Positions 34,677-43,770 of a stretch of 64,000 nucleotides of DNA are shown piece by piece (the first letter of the stretch is position 1; each line of letters begins with the position of its first letter). The translations under genes and the position numbers were made by a program. Origin of the DNA: Thiorhodococcus mannitoliphagus. GTDB taxonomy: Bacteria; Pseudomonadota; Gammaproteobacteria; Chromatiales; Chromatiaceae. The DNA lies in contig NZ_JAAIJR010000021.1 of the NCBI RefSeq assembly GCF_010915725.1, positions 1-64,000 on the forward strand. The letters run 5' to 3'. The notes beneath the pieces were generated by a model. That model had not been told where the DNA came from, ran no database searches, and saw only the letters and a list, made by a program, of their open reading frames with translations.

Positions 34677-34972
34677 GAGTCTTGAAGCGGCGCCGGATTC
34701 TTATCGATGTCAGCTAAATGGTGGCCTCAATCCCGAAACAGTCCGAGCGCCAGCGCCTGATCGAAGGGCGATTCGACGAGCCCAATAGATTTGATTCACT
34801 AGATTTGATTCACTGAATTTTTTCGTGGCTTTAGAGGCTGTCTGGAAACCATCGTCGAGGCCTGAATGGACGGGTGTACAAGGGGCGACTTCAGTCGCCC
34901 AATCGCGCAGGTATCGAGGGCGAATGAATTCGCCCCTACGAGTTTCCAGACAGCTTCTTAGACCATCCAATA
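34677..34972. other. Gap with tandem and inverted repeats
   Basis: No gene. A 14-bp unit agatttgattcact is repeated in tandem at 34787-34814. A TIR-bounded repeat occupies 34834-34957. The rest shows nothing recognisable. Confidence 0.6.
34834..34957. repeat. Inverted-repeat element with gaggctgtctggaaacc ends
   Basis: The left arm gaggctgtctggaaacc (34834-34850) and right arm gtttccagacagcttc (about 34942-34957) are inverted repeats. Inside are two hairpins: ggggcgacttcagtcgccc (about 34887-34905) and gggcgaatgaattcgccc (about 34919-34936). Similar sequences are common intergenic repeats in proteobacteria. It is a MITE-like unit with no coding capacity. Confidence 0.7.
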
Positions 34973-35914
34973 TCATAGAACCTTGATGCGATTGCGCTGG
35001 AGCAGAAAGAGACCGCTCAGGAGCAACACAAGCGTTCCGGGTGCTGGTACCGGGACGGGGTCTCCCAAGAGATCCTGGCCGCCTGCTTGATGAAACCAAA
35101 GGACTTTATTGCTGTTCAGCGAAACATTCTCAGATTCAGCCATTCTGTCGAATGTTTCCTTGAGCAGCGCGGAACCTTTTGTGCTTAAGTTCTTATTACC
35201 AGTACCCGTGCCGGACACCCGGAAATCACCGTTGTCAATCTCCCCTCCCGTATCGTATAGACTCTCCCAGATTCCGACCTGGATTGCGCCACTCATCCAT
35301 CCATCCGTGGGGTTGAGCCAGTTCTGATCGCCATATTTCAATCCGTAGGCTTTGGTTTCAAGAACCCAATTGAGGGCTCCAAGGAAATCCAGAACGTTGC
35401 CAAAATCACGCTGGACCGTTATCTCCTTGTTATTTATTATTACCTTTTGTGTTACCACGGTATCCTGGCTAACGTTAAGTACGTCGTATGTACTTGTGCC
35501 CTTGTTTAGATTTTCGAAGAGGTCAACACAGTAGAAGATAACATCGTCTTCATTGCGATAAAGCGTTGAGGGATCAAAGGGATCATCTCCAACGGCTTTG
35601 GCCGAGCCTCCGAAAGCGCCCGCATAAACTGTCTCGCTGAGGATGACAGTGTTGTTTCCAAGAGAAAACTGAACCAAATCGTATTCAGCCGGAAAAAGAT
35701 CGGAAATCGCGCTAGGGAAAGTGATGTCAACCGTCCCTACCTTATAATCCGAATCGACAACATAATCGCCCAGCGGCGTAGGTGTAGCCAGTGTTCCCTT
35801 TGTGCTCAAGAGCAACGCAAGCGTGAGCACACCAAGTGCTGATCTAGAAATGCGGCAACCAGACGTATTGGCCTGGCAAGCCTTCTTGTCAATACTCTCT
35901 TTGATTCGGACCAT
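34973..35914 (-). CDS. PEP-CTERM sorting-domain exoprotein
   Basis: Start taken at ATG 35914 (MVRIKESIDK), which has GGAG seven bases upstream; in-frame starts at 35965 (ATG) and 35971 (GTG) would lengthen it by up to 19 residues. 313 residues: signal peptide (GVLTLALLLSTKGTLA), then a beta-rich extracellular domain (FCVDLFENLNKG-like motifs; WLNPTDGWMSGAIQVGIWES) and the C-terminal sorting signal VPAPGTLVLLLSGLF plus a basic tail. Such proteins are processed by exosortase (EpsH/XrtA) and exported to the surface or biofilm matrix. No exosortase is in this window. Base composition is clearly more AT-rich than neighbours, suggesting transfer. A sigma-54-type site lies upstream. Confidence 0.88.
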   Translation of the reverse strand: MVRIKESIDKKACQANTSGCRISRSALGVLTLALLLSTKGTLATPTPLGDYVVDSDYKVGTVDITFPSAISDLFPAEYDLVQFSLGNNTVILSETVYAGAFGGSAKAVGDDPFDPSTLYRNEDDVIFYCVDLFENLNKGTSTYDVLNVSQDTVVTQKVIINNKEITVQRDFGNVLDFLGALNWVLETKAYGLKYGDQNWLNPTDGWMSGAIQVGIWESLYDTGGEIDNGDFRVSGTGTGNKNLSTKGSALLKETFDRMAESENVSLNSNKVLWFHQAGGQDLLGDPVPVPAPGTLVLLLSGLFLLQRNRIKVL

Positions 35915-36055
35915 CTCTCGCTGCTCCTGGCAACCCCTGAGGGAAACCCATGTTTTATCTTTCATCGACACAAGTAGCGTGGCCTTGGGGTATCCTGAGT
36001 CTTACCCCGACCCGAACACGGGTCAAAAACGCACCAGGTTATTTAGGATGCTAGC

Positions 36056-36071
36056 TGCAAAATTGATGCCG
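36056..36071 (-). promoter_or_regulatory. Candidate sigma-54 promoter of the PEP-CTERM gene
   Basis: The minus strand reads CGGCATCAATTTTGCA. The GG and GC pairs are separated by 10 bases, matching the -24/-12 layout of RpoN promoters (consensus TGGCACG-N4-TTGCW). Predicted transcription would start near 36045, about 130 bp before the chosen ATG. PEP-CTERM genes in several lineages are controlled by the PrsK/PrsR system with RpoN, which makes the match plausible. One site found by eye, not statistically tested. Confidence 0.5.
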
Positions 36072-36434
36072 ATTTAGAAATCTCTAGCGAAGGAGCAAAG
36101 CAACCTGTGACCGTCTTCTTGAGTCTGTTTCAGAGGGTCTGATTGAATTACATAGCATTTCTGAACATGGCGCCGACGGAAACCAGGTTTTTGCCTCATG
36201 CGGCAAGCACAACCGCAAACATATGATTTAGTTTAAGAACACTGTTTGGACGGACTCTTAGAATCCCCTAAGCGGCATTGGTTGGCGTTGTCAGTGACAG
36301 CATCTGTCAGCAGGATCTGACAAATCCCGCCAGCCGTGATCTCTTAATGCAGAATTTCTGCGACGCTTCCGCGTAAGAGACTCGGTTGGGAAATTTGACC
36401 TTGATCATCGTTCGGTCCAGCTGCTGGCCATCCC

Positions 36435-36489
36435 TGCGTAGTCAAGGCTTCCAGCCCTGATTTTGTCAGGCCAAGATGGCCTGACTACA
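36435..36489. repeat. Palindromic repeat related to 40372-40424
   Basis: Reads tgcgtagtcaaggcttccag, then tgattttgtcaggccaagat and ggcctgactacag. The two gtag/ctac ends and the aggcc/ggcct interior form an imperfect hairpin. The 40372-40424 sequence is the same module with its halves exchanged in order and better paired. REP-like. Confidence 0.55.
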
Positions 36490-36953
36490 GCGGTCCCCGC
36501 TAACTTCAAAATACTCTTATTATCAGTCACTTGGAAATTATGCTTTCGTAGACCCTTAAGATCAATATAGTTCGAAATCAATGGTTTCTTTGTTTTCTGA
36601 GCGGTAATAGCTGGCCTGACGACGCATTCGTTGGCCGACTTGGGCGAAGGGATGATCGAGGCCGGAAATTTGCCCCGAAAGCACGCCTGGTTGCCTGGGG
36701 TATCGACAAAAAGCGAAGATTGAGGGTTCGGTTTCCGGGGGACACTTTGCTCAACTCCGGAAGTCCGTCGAAGAAATCGAATAAGAGAAGGGCGCCTAAC
36801 GAATAACTTTATTCGTTGAGGCCGTTGGTCAGTTCGGCCATTGGTGATTTCGGGCAGTTCTCCGGGCGTCAACCCCGGAACTGACCCCTGCGCTGGGCCT
36901 GTGACCACTGCGCTGCGCACTGGATGGTCAGCGGGGTTCCGATCATCGGCGGC

Positions 36954-37121
36954 CTAGGAGCCTGTCCGACTTGGGGGGATCGAAGCGAGGAAGTGGGAGA
37001 GCGAGGCCATTTCGTTCCGGTTTTGAGGCGCATAGTGGTTCTATGTAACGAAAAAGCGGGGCGAAAGTGACCCTTCTCCCGATTCCGCAGCCGATTCATC
37101 CTAAGTCGGACAGGCTCCTAG
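36954..37121 (+). mobile_element. 168-bp CTAG-ended MITE-like element, copy 2
   Basis: Same orientation as copy 1 (18002-18169). By eye it differs at two positions only (gtcacg/gtaacg and aaaggga/aaagtga), implying recent spread. It lies about 50 bp from the TAXI gene stop. Confidence 0.88.
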
Positions 37122-37170
37122 TAGGTCTGGCGAATGCTCCGTCGGCGGATGAAGCTCTGGCGGCCTGTTG

Positions 37171-38751
37171 CTACCTTAATTCCTGCCTATCGGCAGCCGG
37201 ACGGGCCGTTTCCTGTGATGACGACGGCAAGAATCGCCCGTAATACTCGACGGCCGCCGGATGCAGCGGGATGGTCAATCCAATCTCGGCGGTGTTCTCT
37301 GTAATCAGCGAACCTGCGGCGCTGCCGGCGCGGACGAAGTCGATGCGGTCGAACAGGGCCGTGAGCACGCGATCCACATCTGCCTTCGGCAGTGCTTCGC
37401 CGGTCGCGAGCAGGGCGGTCACGGCGACCGTGGCGACCGCCTCCTGTTGGCCCGGATAGGTGGACGCGGGCAGCACGATGGGGATATAGCCCGCGCCTTC
37501 TCGGGTCAGCAGGTCGCGCAGATCCTCGCTCAACGACAACAGCCGAACACGGCCCTCGGCGGCTGCTCGCTGCAGGGCGCGGGCCGGGGCGCCGATGGTG
37601 GCGATGACGGCATCCGCCTCGCCGTCATGGAGCAATTGCAAGCCAGCGGCCAGACCGGTCTCGTGGACAGCGCCGAGGTCGGCCAGGTCGATGCCGGCAG
37701 CGGCGAGCAGCGCGACGGCATTGAGGTAAGAGCCGGAGCCTGGATGACCGATGTCGACCCGTTTTCCGGCCAGGTCCTGCACGCTGGCAATCCCTGAGTC
37801 GGCGGCGACGATGAGGTGTAGCGGCTCAGGGAAGAGGCTGGCCAGGGCTTGCAGATCGTAGTGCGGGCCAAGGCCGGCGAAGGATTCTGTACCAATCAGG
37901 GCTTGCGCCGCGACGTTGTTCTGCACCAAGGCGATGTCGACCTTGCCGGTACGCAGCAGCTCCAGGTTTTCCAGGCTGCCGCGACTCTGCACGGCGTTCG
38001 ACGGCGTTCCCTCGGCAATGAGTTCATCGGCTAAGAGCTGTGCTACGCGGGCATATTCGCCGTCCGGCGAACCGCCGGCGATGATCAGCGCCCGTTCCAG
38101 CCGATCGAGCCGCAGCGTGATGTCTTCGTAGGCGCTGTCCAACACCTCGGTGATGATCCGCTCACGCTCCCGCGATTGGTCGCCGGCCTTGGCCAGCAGC
38201 GCATTGATTTGCTCGATGATTCGACGTGATTCCTCGGCGCCAGCCGGCCCCGCCGTCGCTGTACCAACCCCCGGATGAAAGACATCCACGGGCACCCAGC
38301 CATCGGCACCGCGCTCGAAGCTGACACTGCCGCGGACATAGACCTGGTCACCGGCGCTGTTGCCATCCTGTTCGAGGCCGTCGATGCCGCGCTCGGTGGC
38401 ACCAAGCAGGTTGCTGAAAGCGGCAACATTGAGGGTGTCCCAGGACGAGAAATCCAAGTCGCGGGCAAAGGTCAACACGGCGTTGTAATAGACGATGCGG
38501 CGTTTGAGTCCGTCCGCGCCAGGATCCAGCGGACCGCTACCGAGACGCCGCAGGCTGGTGAGATCCAAGGTGTCAGCCCCCAGAGCCTGGGTCAGGCGCT
38601 CCTCGACCACCTGGGTGACGCTGGACTCGTCCGGACCCTCTACGCAACCGGCGATGAGCAGTACGAACATGACAACGATGAGAGCCAGCGTGATGCGCGC
38701 CAAAGCGATACGGGCGGCGATCCTGACTGCGATCTGTGCTGATGTCATCAT
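37171..38751 (-). CDS. TAXI-type solute-binding lipoprotein linked to GltS
   Basis: Start at one of two adjacent ATGs (38751 or 38748); longer frames run into gltS. 526 residues. A hydrophobic signal ends LLIAGC (lipobox). Residues about 40-200 form an unrecognised domain (ERLTQALGADTLDLTSLRRL, DFSSWDTLNVAAFSNLLGAT). The TAXI-TRAP binding domain follows from about 225 (IAGGSPDGEYARVAQLLADE, LLRTGKVDIALVQNNVAAQA, DLAGKRVDIGHPGSGSYLNA, GEADAVIATIGAPARAL). TAXI proteins normally feed TRAP permeases with 2-oxo acids or glutamate-like ligands. Here no TRAP genes are present; the stop of gltS is 2 bp upstream, which suggests the two act together. Confidence 0.88.
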   Translation of the reverse strand: MMTSAQIAVRIAARIALARITLALIVVMFVLLIAGCVEGPDESSVTQVVEERLTQALGADTLDLTSLRRLGSGPLDPGADGLKRRIVYYNAVLTFARDLDFSSWDTLNVAAFSNLLGATERGIDGLEQDGNSAGDQVYVRGSVSFERGADGWVPVDVFHPGVGTATAGPAGAEESRRIIEQINALLAKAGDQSRERERIITEVLDSAYEDITLRLDRLERALIIAGGSPDGEYARVAQLLADELIAEGTPSNAVQSRGSLENLELLRTGKVDIALVQNNVAAQALIGTESFAGLGPHYDLQALASLFPEPLHLIVAADSGIASVQDLAGKRVDIGHPGSGSYLNAVALLAAAGIDLADLGAVHETGLAAGLQLLHDGEADAVIATIGAPARALQRAAAEGRVRLLSLSEDLRDLLTREGAGYIPIVLPASTYPGQQEAVATVAVTALLATGEALPKADVDRVLTALFDRIDFVRAGSAAGSLITENTAEIGLTIPLHPAAVEYYGRFLPSSSQETARPAADRQELR

Positions 38752-38753
38752 GT

Positions 38754-39977
38754 TCAAAACCCGAACCAGGGCAGCGCCAAGAAGCCCTGAATGACCAGGG
38801 CGTTGCAGATGTCGATGAGGAAGGCGCCAATGATGGGCACCAGCAGGAAGGCCATCGGCGACACCCCGTGACGACTGGTCACGGCCTGCATGTTGGCGAT
38901 CGCCGTGGGCGTTGCACCAAGCTGAAAACCGCACTGGCCGGCCGCAATCACGGCAGCGTCATAGTTTCGGCCCATGACCTGGAAGGTCAGAAACACCACC
39001 AGCAGCACCGCGAGCAAGGCCTGGGCGACCAAGATGATCAGGATCGGCAGGGCCAGATTGACCAGTTCCCACAGGCGCAGCGACATCAGCGCCATGGCCA
39101 GAAACAGTGACAGGCTGACGGTGCCCATGAGTTCGATGGTCGGGCCGTCGATGCGATACAGCCCGCTCAGACCCAGGGCGTTACGCAGGATGATTCCCAC
39201 CAGCAGACACCAGACGAAGGTCGGCAAGGTGATGCCGGGGATGGCCAGATGTTCGGCCAGCAGGGTCCCGACACCCATACAGAACATCAGGATCAGGATG
39301 GTCTCGATCAGGGATTCCGGGCTCAAGGCGCGGCGTTCGTCCCGCGGCACCTCGCCGGGGCCGAGTTGGGCCGACGCCTGAGCTAACGGCTGCAGCCGGT
39401 GCCGGCGAATCAGCCATTGCGCCACGGGTCCGCCGAGGACACCGCCCAAGATCAGCCCGAAGGTGGCGCAGGCCATGGCCACCTCGACGGCGCCCTGCAG
39501 ACCGTTCACCTCGCCGAACACCTGCCCATAGGCGGCGCCGGTGCCGTGCCCGCCGGCCAACGTCGCCGAGCCGCCGAGGATGCCCATCAACGGATGCAGA
39601 TCCAGTCCGATCGCGATGGCCACGCCGACGACGTTTTGCAGCACCAGCGCCACCACCACCACCACACCTAGCAGCAACAGCAGCTTGCGCCCGCCCTGGC
39701 CCAGGGTACGCACATCGGCACCGAGCCCGACGGTGGAGAAGAAGATCAACAACAGCGGCGCTTGCAGCCCCATGTCGAAGGACAATTCAGCACCGGTACC
39801 GACCCGCACCAGCGTTAGCCCCAGGGCGACGATCAGTCCGCCGACCACCGGATCTGGGATGCTGTAACGCGCCAAGAAGTCGATGCGCCCGATCAGCCAA
39901 CGGCCGACCAAGAGGACCAGGATGGCGAACACCACGGTCAGCGGCAGCGGGATTTCGATGGCCATGGCGTCTGACAC
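38754..39977 (-). CDS. gltS: Sodium/glutamate symporter GltS
   Basis: 407 residues with about ten membrane helices in two inverted halves. The two GltS signature stretches are visible: SATLAGGHGTGAAYGQVFGE in the first half, and AAVIAAGQCGFQLGATPTAI in the second. Further LFLAMALMSLRLWELVNLAL and a PDPVVGGLIVALGL entry segment fit the ESS family. It imports glutamate with sodium. It is cotranscribed with a TAXI binding protein, an unusual partner for a symporter that normally works alone. An internal ATG at codon 5 (MAIEIPLPL) is an alternative start. Confidence 0.93.
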   Translation of the reverse strand: MSDAMAIEIPLPLTVVFAILVLLVGRWLIGRIDFLARYSIPDPVVGGLIVALGLTLVRVGTGAELSFDMGLQAPLLLIFFSTVGLGADVRTLGQGGRKLLLLLGVVVVVALVLQNVVGVAIAIGLDLHPLMGILGGSATLAGGHGTGAAYGQVFGEVNGLQGAVEVAMACATFGLILGGVLGGPVAQWLIRRHRLQPLAQASAQLGPGEVPRDERRALSPESLIETILILMFCMGVGTLLAEHLAIPGITLPTFVWCLLVGIILRNALGLSGLYRIDGPTIELMGTVSLSLFLAMALMSLRLWELVNLALPILIILVAQALLAVLLVVFLTFQVMGRNYDAAVIAAGQCGFQLGATPTAIANMQAVTSRHGVSPMAFLLVPIIGAFLIDICNALVIQGFLALPWFGF

Positions 39978-40167
39978 CTTGTCTGAACCGCGCTCAGCGC
40001 GGTATGTGATGTTTTTGAATTCGATTCAACCTCGGCGAAATCAAAGATTGCCGGAGTTGGCGCAGGATAGCGAGCTTTGCTGATTGCTGAGAGTCTATCG
40101 GATAAATCTGTTCGGCGACACAAAATGGAAATGCCTCTGGTGCGACTGCGCGCAGACATCCCAGTGC

Positions 40168-40252
40168 CCACTATGCGCCTCAAAACCGGAACGAAATGGC
40201 CTCGCTCTCCCACTTCCTCGCTTCGATCCCCCCAAGTCGGACAGGCTCCTAG
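40168..40252 (-). mobile_element. Half copy of the 168-bp CTAG-ended element
   Basis: Begins abruptly at ccactatgcgcctcaaaacc, the middle of the element, and runs to the intact end AAGTCGGACAGGCTCCTAG. The other half is missing, so this is a deletion derivative. Orientation is opposite to copies 1 and 2. Confidence 0.85.
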
Positions 40253-40326
40253 CTTTCTGCGAGAAACTTTCTTGCGAAAGACCTTTTTCGCCTTCCCCGC
40301 AAGTCTTGCTGGCGCTGGGCCTCAAT

Positions 40327-40438
40327 ACCTATCGGTTTCCCGAAATCAACCGGAACAGCCGCTCCAAGCCTGCGTAGCCAGGCCATCCTGGCCTGGTTTG
40401 CCAGGGCTGGAAGCCCTGGCTACATAAAACCGATAGGT
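40327..40438. repeat. Palindromic unit with ACCTATCGGTTT arms
   Basis: The perfect 12-bp arms ACCTATCGGTTT (40327-40338) and AAACCGATAGGT (40427-40438) enclose gcgtagccaggccatcctgg (from 40373) and ccagggctggaagccctggc. That gives a second, inner pair of hairpins (gtagccagg/ccctggctac). It is related to 36435-36489. Confidence 0.65.
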
Positions 40439-40546
40439 GGTGAGGGCGCTGGGCTCAGGAGACCGTGCGTCAAGGCTGGTGGGCGTCGCTTGAGGGACGC
40501 AGGTGCCGGCGGCATAATCCGCGCCGGCCGGAGATTGAGGTAGACG

Positions 40547-41071
40547 ATGGATGAGGGCTCGGAAAGACAGGCGCTTTTGTGGTCGCACAAAGGCTATCGC
40601 ACCGCTTGGCTCGGTGGTCGCTTGCTCGCCGGCATCGGATGGCTACTCGCCCTGCTTGGCGTCGCGGGGAGCCTGCTCGCCGTCTGGCTGCGAAAGGATG
40701 TCGAGACCCTGGTGATCGGCGCGGCGAGCTGCGCCTCAGGCCTACTCTTGGTCGTCGCTGGGCAGACTATTCGCGCTGCAGTCGAGGGTGCCATTCGAAC
40801 GCGCGAGATCCTAGGGTTGCTGCAGGCAGGCCCGCTGCAATGGGCCACGCGCCCACCACCACCGCAGACACCCCCCACCCCGCCGGAGCGCTCGCGCAGT
40901 CAAAGCGCCTGGCTCAAGACGCCATCGACGCCGATCTCTGCGGAGATGCGCTCCAGCATCGCGAGCGAGGACGTTCGCCCCTGCGTCAATCCCTTTTGCG
41001 AGCGACTGCTGCCAGAGGCCGCCGAGGTCTGCCCACACTGCAGCACGCGCCAGAAGCGCAGAACCCTCTGA
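40547..41071 (+). CDS. Two-TM protein with C-terminal zinc ribbon
   Basis: 174 residues. Two membrane helices form a hairpin at about 21-80 (LLAGIGWLLALLGVAGSLLAVWL; ETLVIGAASCASGLLLVVAG). A cytoplasmic Pro-rich linker follows and then a treble-clef-like C-terminus with two CxxC-type pairs: CVNPFCERLLPE and VCPHCSTRQKRR (C-x4-C...C-x2-C). Such tails resemble zinc-ribbon sensors on small bacterial membrane proteins. No family name recognised. It ends 50 bp before convergent serS. Confidence 0.75.
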   Translation: MDEGSERQALLWSHKGYRTAWLGGRLLAGIGWLLALLGVAGSLLAVWLRKDVETLVIGAASCASGLLLVVAGQTIRAAVEGAIRTREILGLLQAGPLQWATRPPPPQTPPTPPERSRSQSAWLKTPSTPISAEMRSSIASEDVRPCVNPFCERLLPEAAEVCPHCSTRQKRRTL

Positions 41072-41121
41072 GGTCAAGTCCAGAAGCCCATGACTCCGCA
41101 CTGCGTTTCGACAGGTCGGGG

Positions 41122-42477
<1,356 letters not shown>

Positions 42478-43071
42478 CTAGGCCTCAGCCATCGTCTTCC
42501 AGAATGCGGCGGTAAAATCACCGGCGAGATAGCCCTCGTGGATCTGGTAGTCGACCTCCAGTTCCTGGCCTAAACGACGGATCTCGCGCGGCAGATAGAG
42601 ATTATAGATGGGCGAAGTATTCCAACCCTTGAGCAGATTGAAGACGAAGCCCAAGCGACTGGCCTCCAAACACTTCTCGATGAAGCGCCGAGTCTCCTCG
42701 CGCGTCAGGGTGTTCATGGCGCCGCTGCAAAGATAGACGTCTGCCTCGGGCAGGTGCTCTTCCAAGATATTGCAGACACGAATCTCCTGATCCGTCCGCT
42801 GGCGCGCGACCTCGACCATGGGCTGCATGACATCGAGCCCCAGATAGTGCTTCGGTCTGTAGCCTTGCCGATCCATGTAGCAATAGAGATCGCCGAAACC
42901 GCAACCGGCGTCGACGACGCTCAGCTCACTGAAGTTGTCCGGCAGCATGGAGCAGAGCACGCGAAAGCGGACTTCCTGCGTCTCCGTCGAGGCCCAGTGG
43001 ACACCCTCGGCGGTCTCGCCATGTGTCTGCAACGAGCTGAGGTAGAAGGCTTCATTGTCGACTTTCGGCAT
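42478..43071 (-). CDS. Class I SAM-dependent methyltransferase
   Basis: 197 residues with Rossmann methyltransferase motifs: motif I VVDAGCGFGDLYCYM, motif II YLGLDVMQPMVEVAR, then CNILEEHLPEADVYLCSGAM. The C-terminus ends in a beta-rich segment (DYQIHEGYLAGDFTAAFWK). Substrate not evident. It begins 52 bp after the endonuclease III-like gene and might be cotranscribed with it. Confidence 0.88.
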   Translation of the reverse strand: MPKVDNEAFYLSSLQTHGETAEGVHWASTETQEVRFRVLCSMLPDNFSELSVVDAGCGFGDLYCYMDRQGYRPKHYLGLDVMQPMVEVARQRTDQEIRVCNILEEHLPEADVYLCSGAMNTLTREETRRFIEKCLEASRLGFVFNLLKGWNTSPIYNLYLPREIRRLGQELEVDYQIHEGYLAGDFTAAFWKTMAEA

Positions 43072-43123
43072 GGGGCATCAAATCCTCTTCAATTGCCTGC
43101 GAGTACCGCGCATGGTGCCGCGC

Positions 43124-43768
43124 TCAGGCGGCTGGGCAACGCGATCGCAGGACGCATTCGGCGCAGTTCGGCCGGGTCTTGCAGACCTCCTTGCCGTGCC
43201 GCACGACGAGCGCATGGTATTCGTTGAACAGAGGCACGTCAGGGCCAAGCGCGGATTCGAAATGCTTGCGGATCGCTTCATAAACCTCATCGCCGTCCAA
43301 GAGCCCCAAGCGGCTGAAGATGCGCCGCGTGTAGGCATCGACGACGAACACGGGCCGTTCGAAGGCGTAAAGCAGCATGTCATCGGCGGTCTCCGGCCCG
43401 ACGCCGTTCACATCCAGCAAGGAGCGCCTTAGCGCAGCGGTTTCGAGCGCACTCAGGGCCTCGAAGCCGCCCGACGCAACATAGTGCTGGCAGAAAGCAC
43501 TCAGACGGCGGGCCTTCACGTTGAAATAGCCGGCGGGCCGCAAGGCCTCGGCAAGCCCTTCCATGGGGAGCGCAAGGATTGCCTCAGGCGCGAGGGCATC
43601 GAGATCGCGCAGCCGCTGCAAGGCGCGCTCTACGTTGGTCCAGGCCGTATTCTGCGTCAGCACCGCGCCGACCATGACCTCGAAGGGACTGTCGGCAGGC
43701 CACCAGTGCTGAGGACCGTAGGCGCCGAACAGCGTCTGAAAGACACCGCGTGCGGCCTCCGGCTCCAT
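43124..43768 (-). CDS. HhH-GPD DNA glycosylase (endonuclease III-like, Fe-S)
   Basis: 214 residues. The fold matches endonuclease III: helix-hairpin-helix LDVNGVGPETADDMLLYAFE and catalytic Asp in FVVDAYTRRIFSRLG. The C-terminal cysteines KEVCKTRPNCAECVLRSRCP (C-x5-C-x2-C-x5-C) resemble an iron-sulfur loop. The Lys found after GVG-x in Nth (GVGRKTAN) is Glu here (GVGPETAD), so it is probably a monofunctional base glycosylase of the MagIII/Mig-like group rather than an AP lyase. It starts 2 bp after the GlgC-like gene. Confidence 0.9.
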   Translation of the reverse strand: MEPEAARGVFQTLFGAYGPQHWWPADSPFEVMVGAVLTQNTAWTNVERALQRLRDLDALAPEAILALPMEGLAEALRPAGYFNVKARRLSAFCQHYVASGGFEALSALETAALRRSLLDVNGVGPETADDMLLYAFERPVFVVDAYTRRIFSRLGLLDGDEVYEAIRKHFESALGPDVPLFNEYHALVVRHGKEVCKTRPNCAECVLRSRCPAA

Positions 43769-43770
43769 AA

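Larger units (their letters stand above)
35915..37170. other. Long non-coding region with repeats (1.25 kb)
   Basis: The left part (35972-36340) is the promoter-leader region of the PEP-CTERM gene: a sigma-54-like site at 36056-36071, a GACCCG...CGGGTC palindrome at about 36009-36024 and a cluster of TGTCAG/CTGACA words at about 36289-36324. A palindromic repeat is at 36435-36489, a perfect AACGAATAA-CT-TTATTCGTT hairpin at 36798-36817, and a full 168-bp MITE at 36954-37121. A 171-codon frame at 36405-36920 (minus) crosses these repeats and shows no recognisable domain; I do not call it. Confidence 0.6.
39978..40546. other. Non-coding gap with MITE half and a palindromic unit
   Basis: 569 bp upstream of gltS and before the zinc-ribbon gene. 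Nearest to gltS must lie its promoter. The half MITE at 40168-40252 and the IR unit at 40327-40438 take up much of the rest. No gene seen. Confidence 0.6.

Noticed and set aside
36405-36920. 171-codon minus-strand frame
   Set aside because: Crosses palindromic repeats in a non-coding zone, no recognisable domain or start signal.
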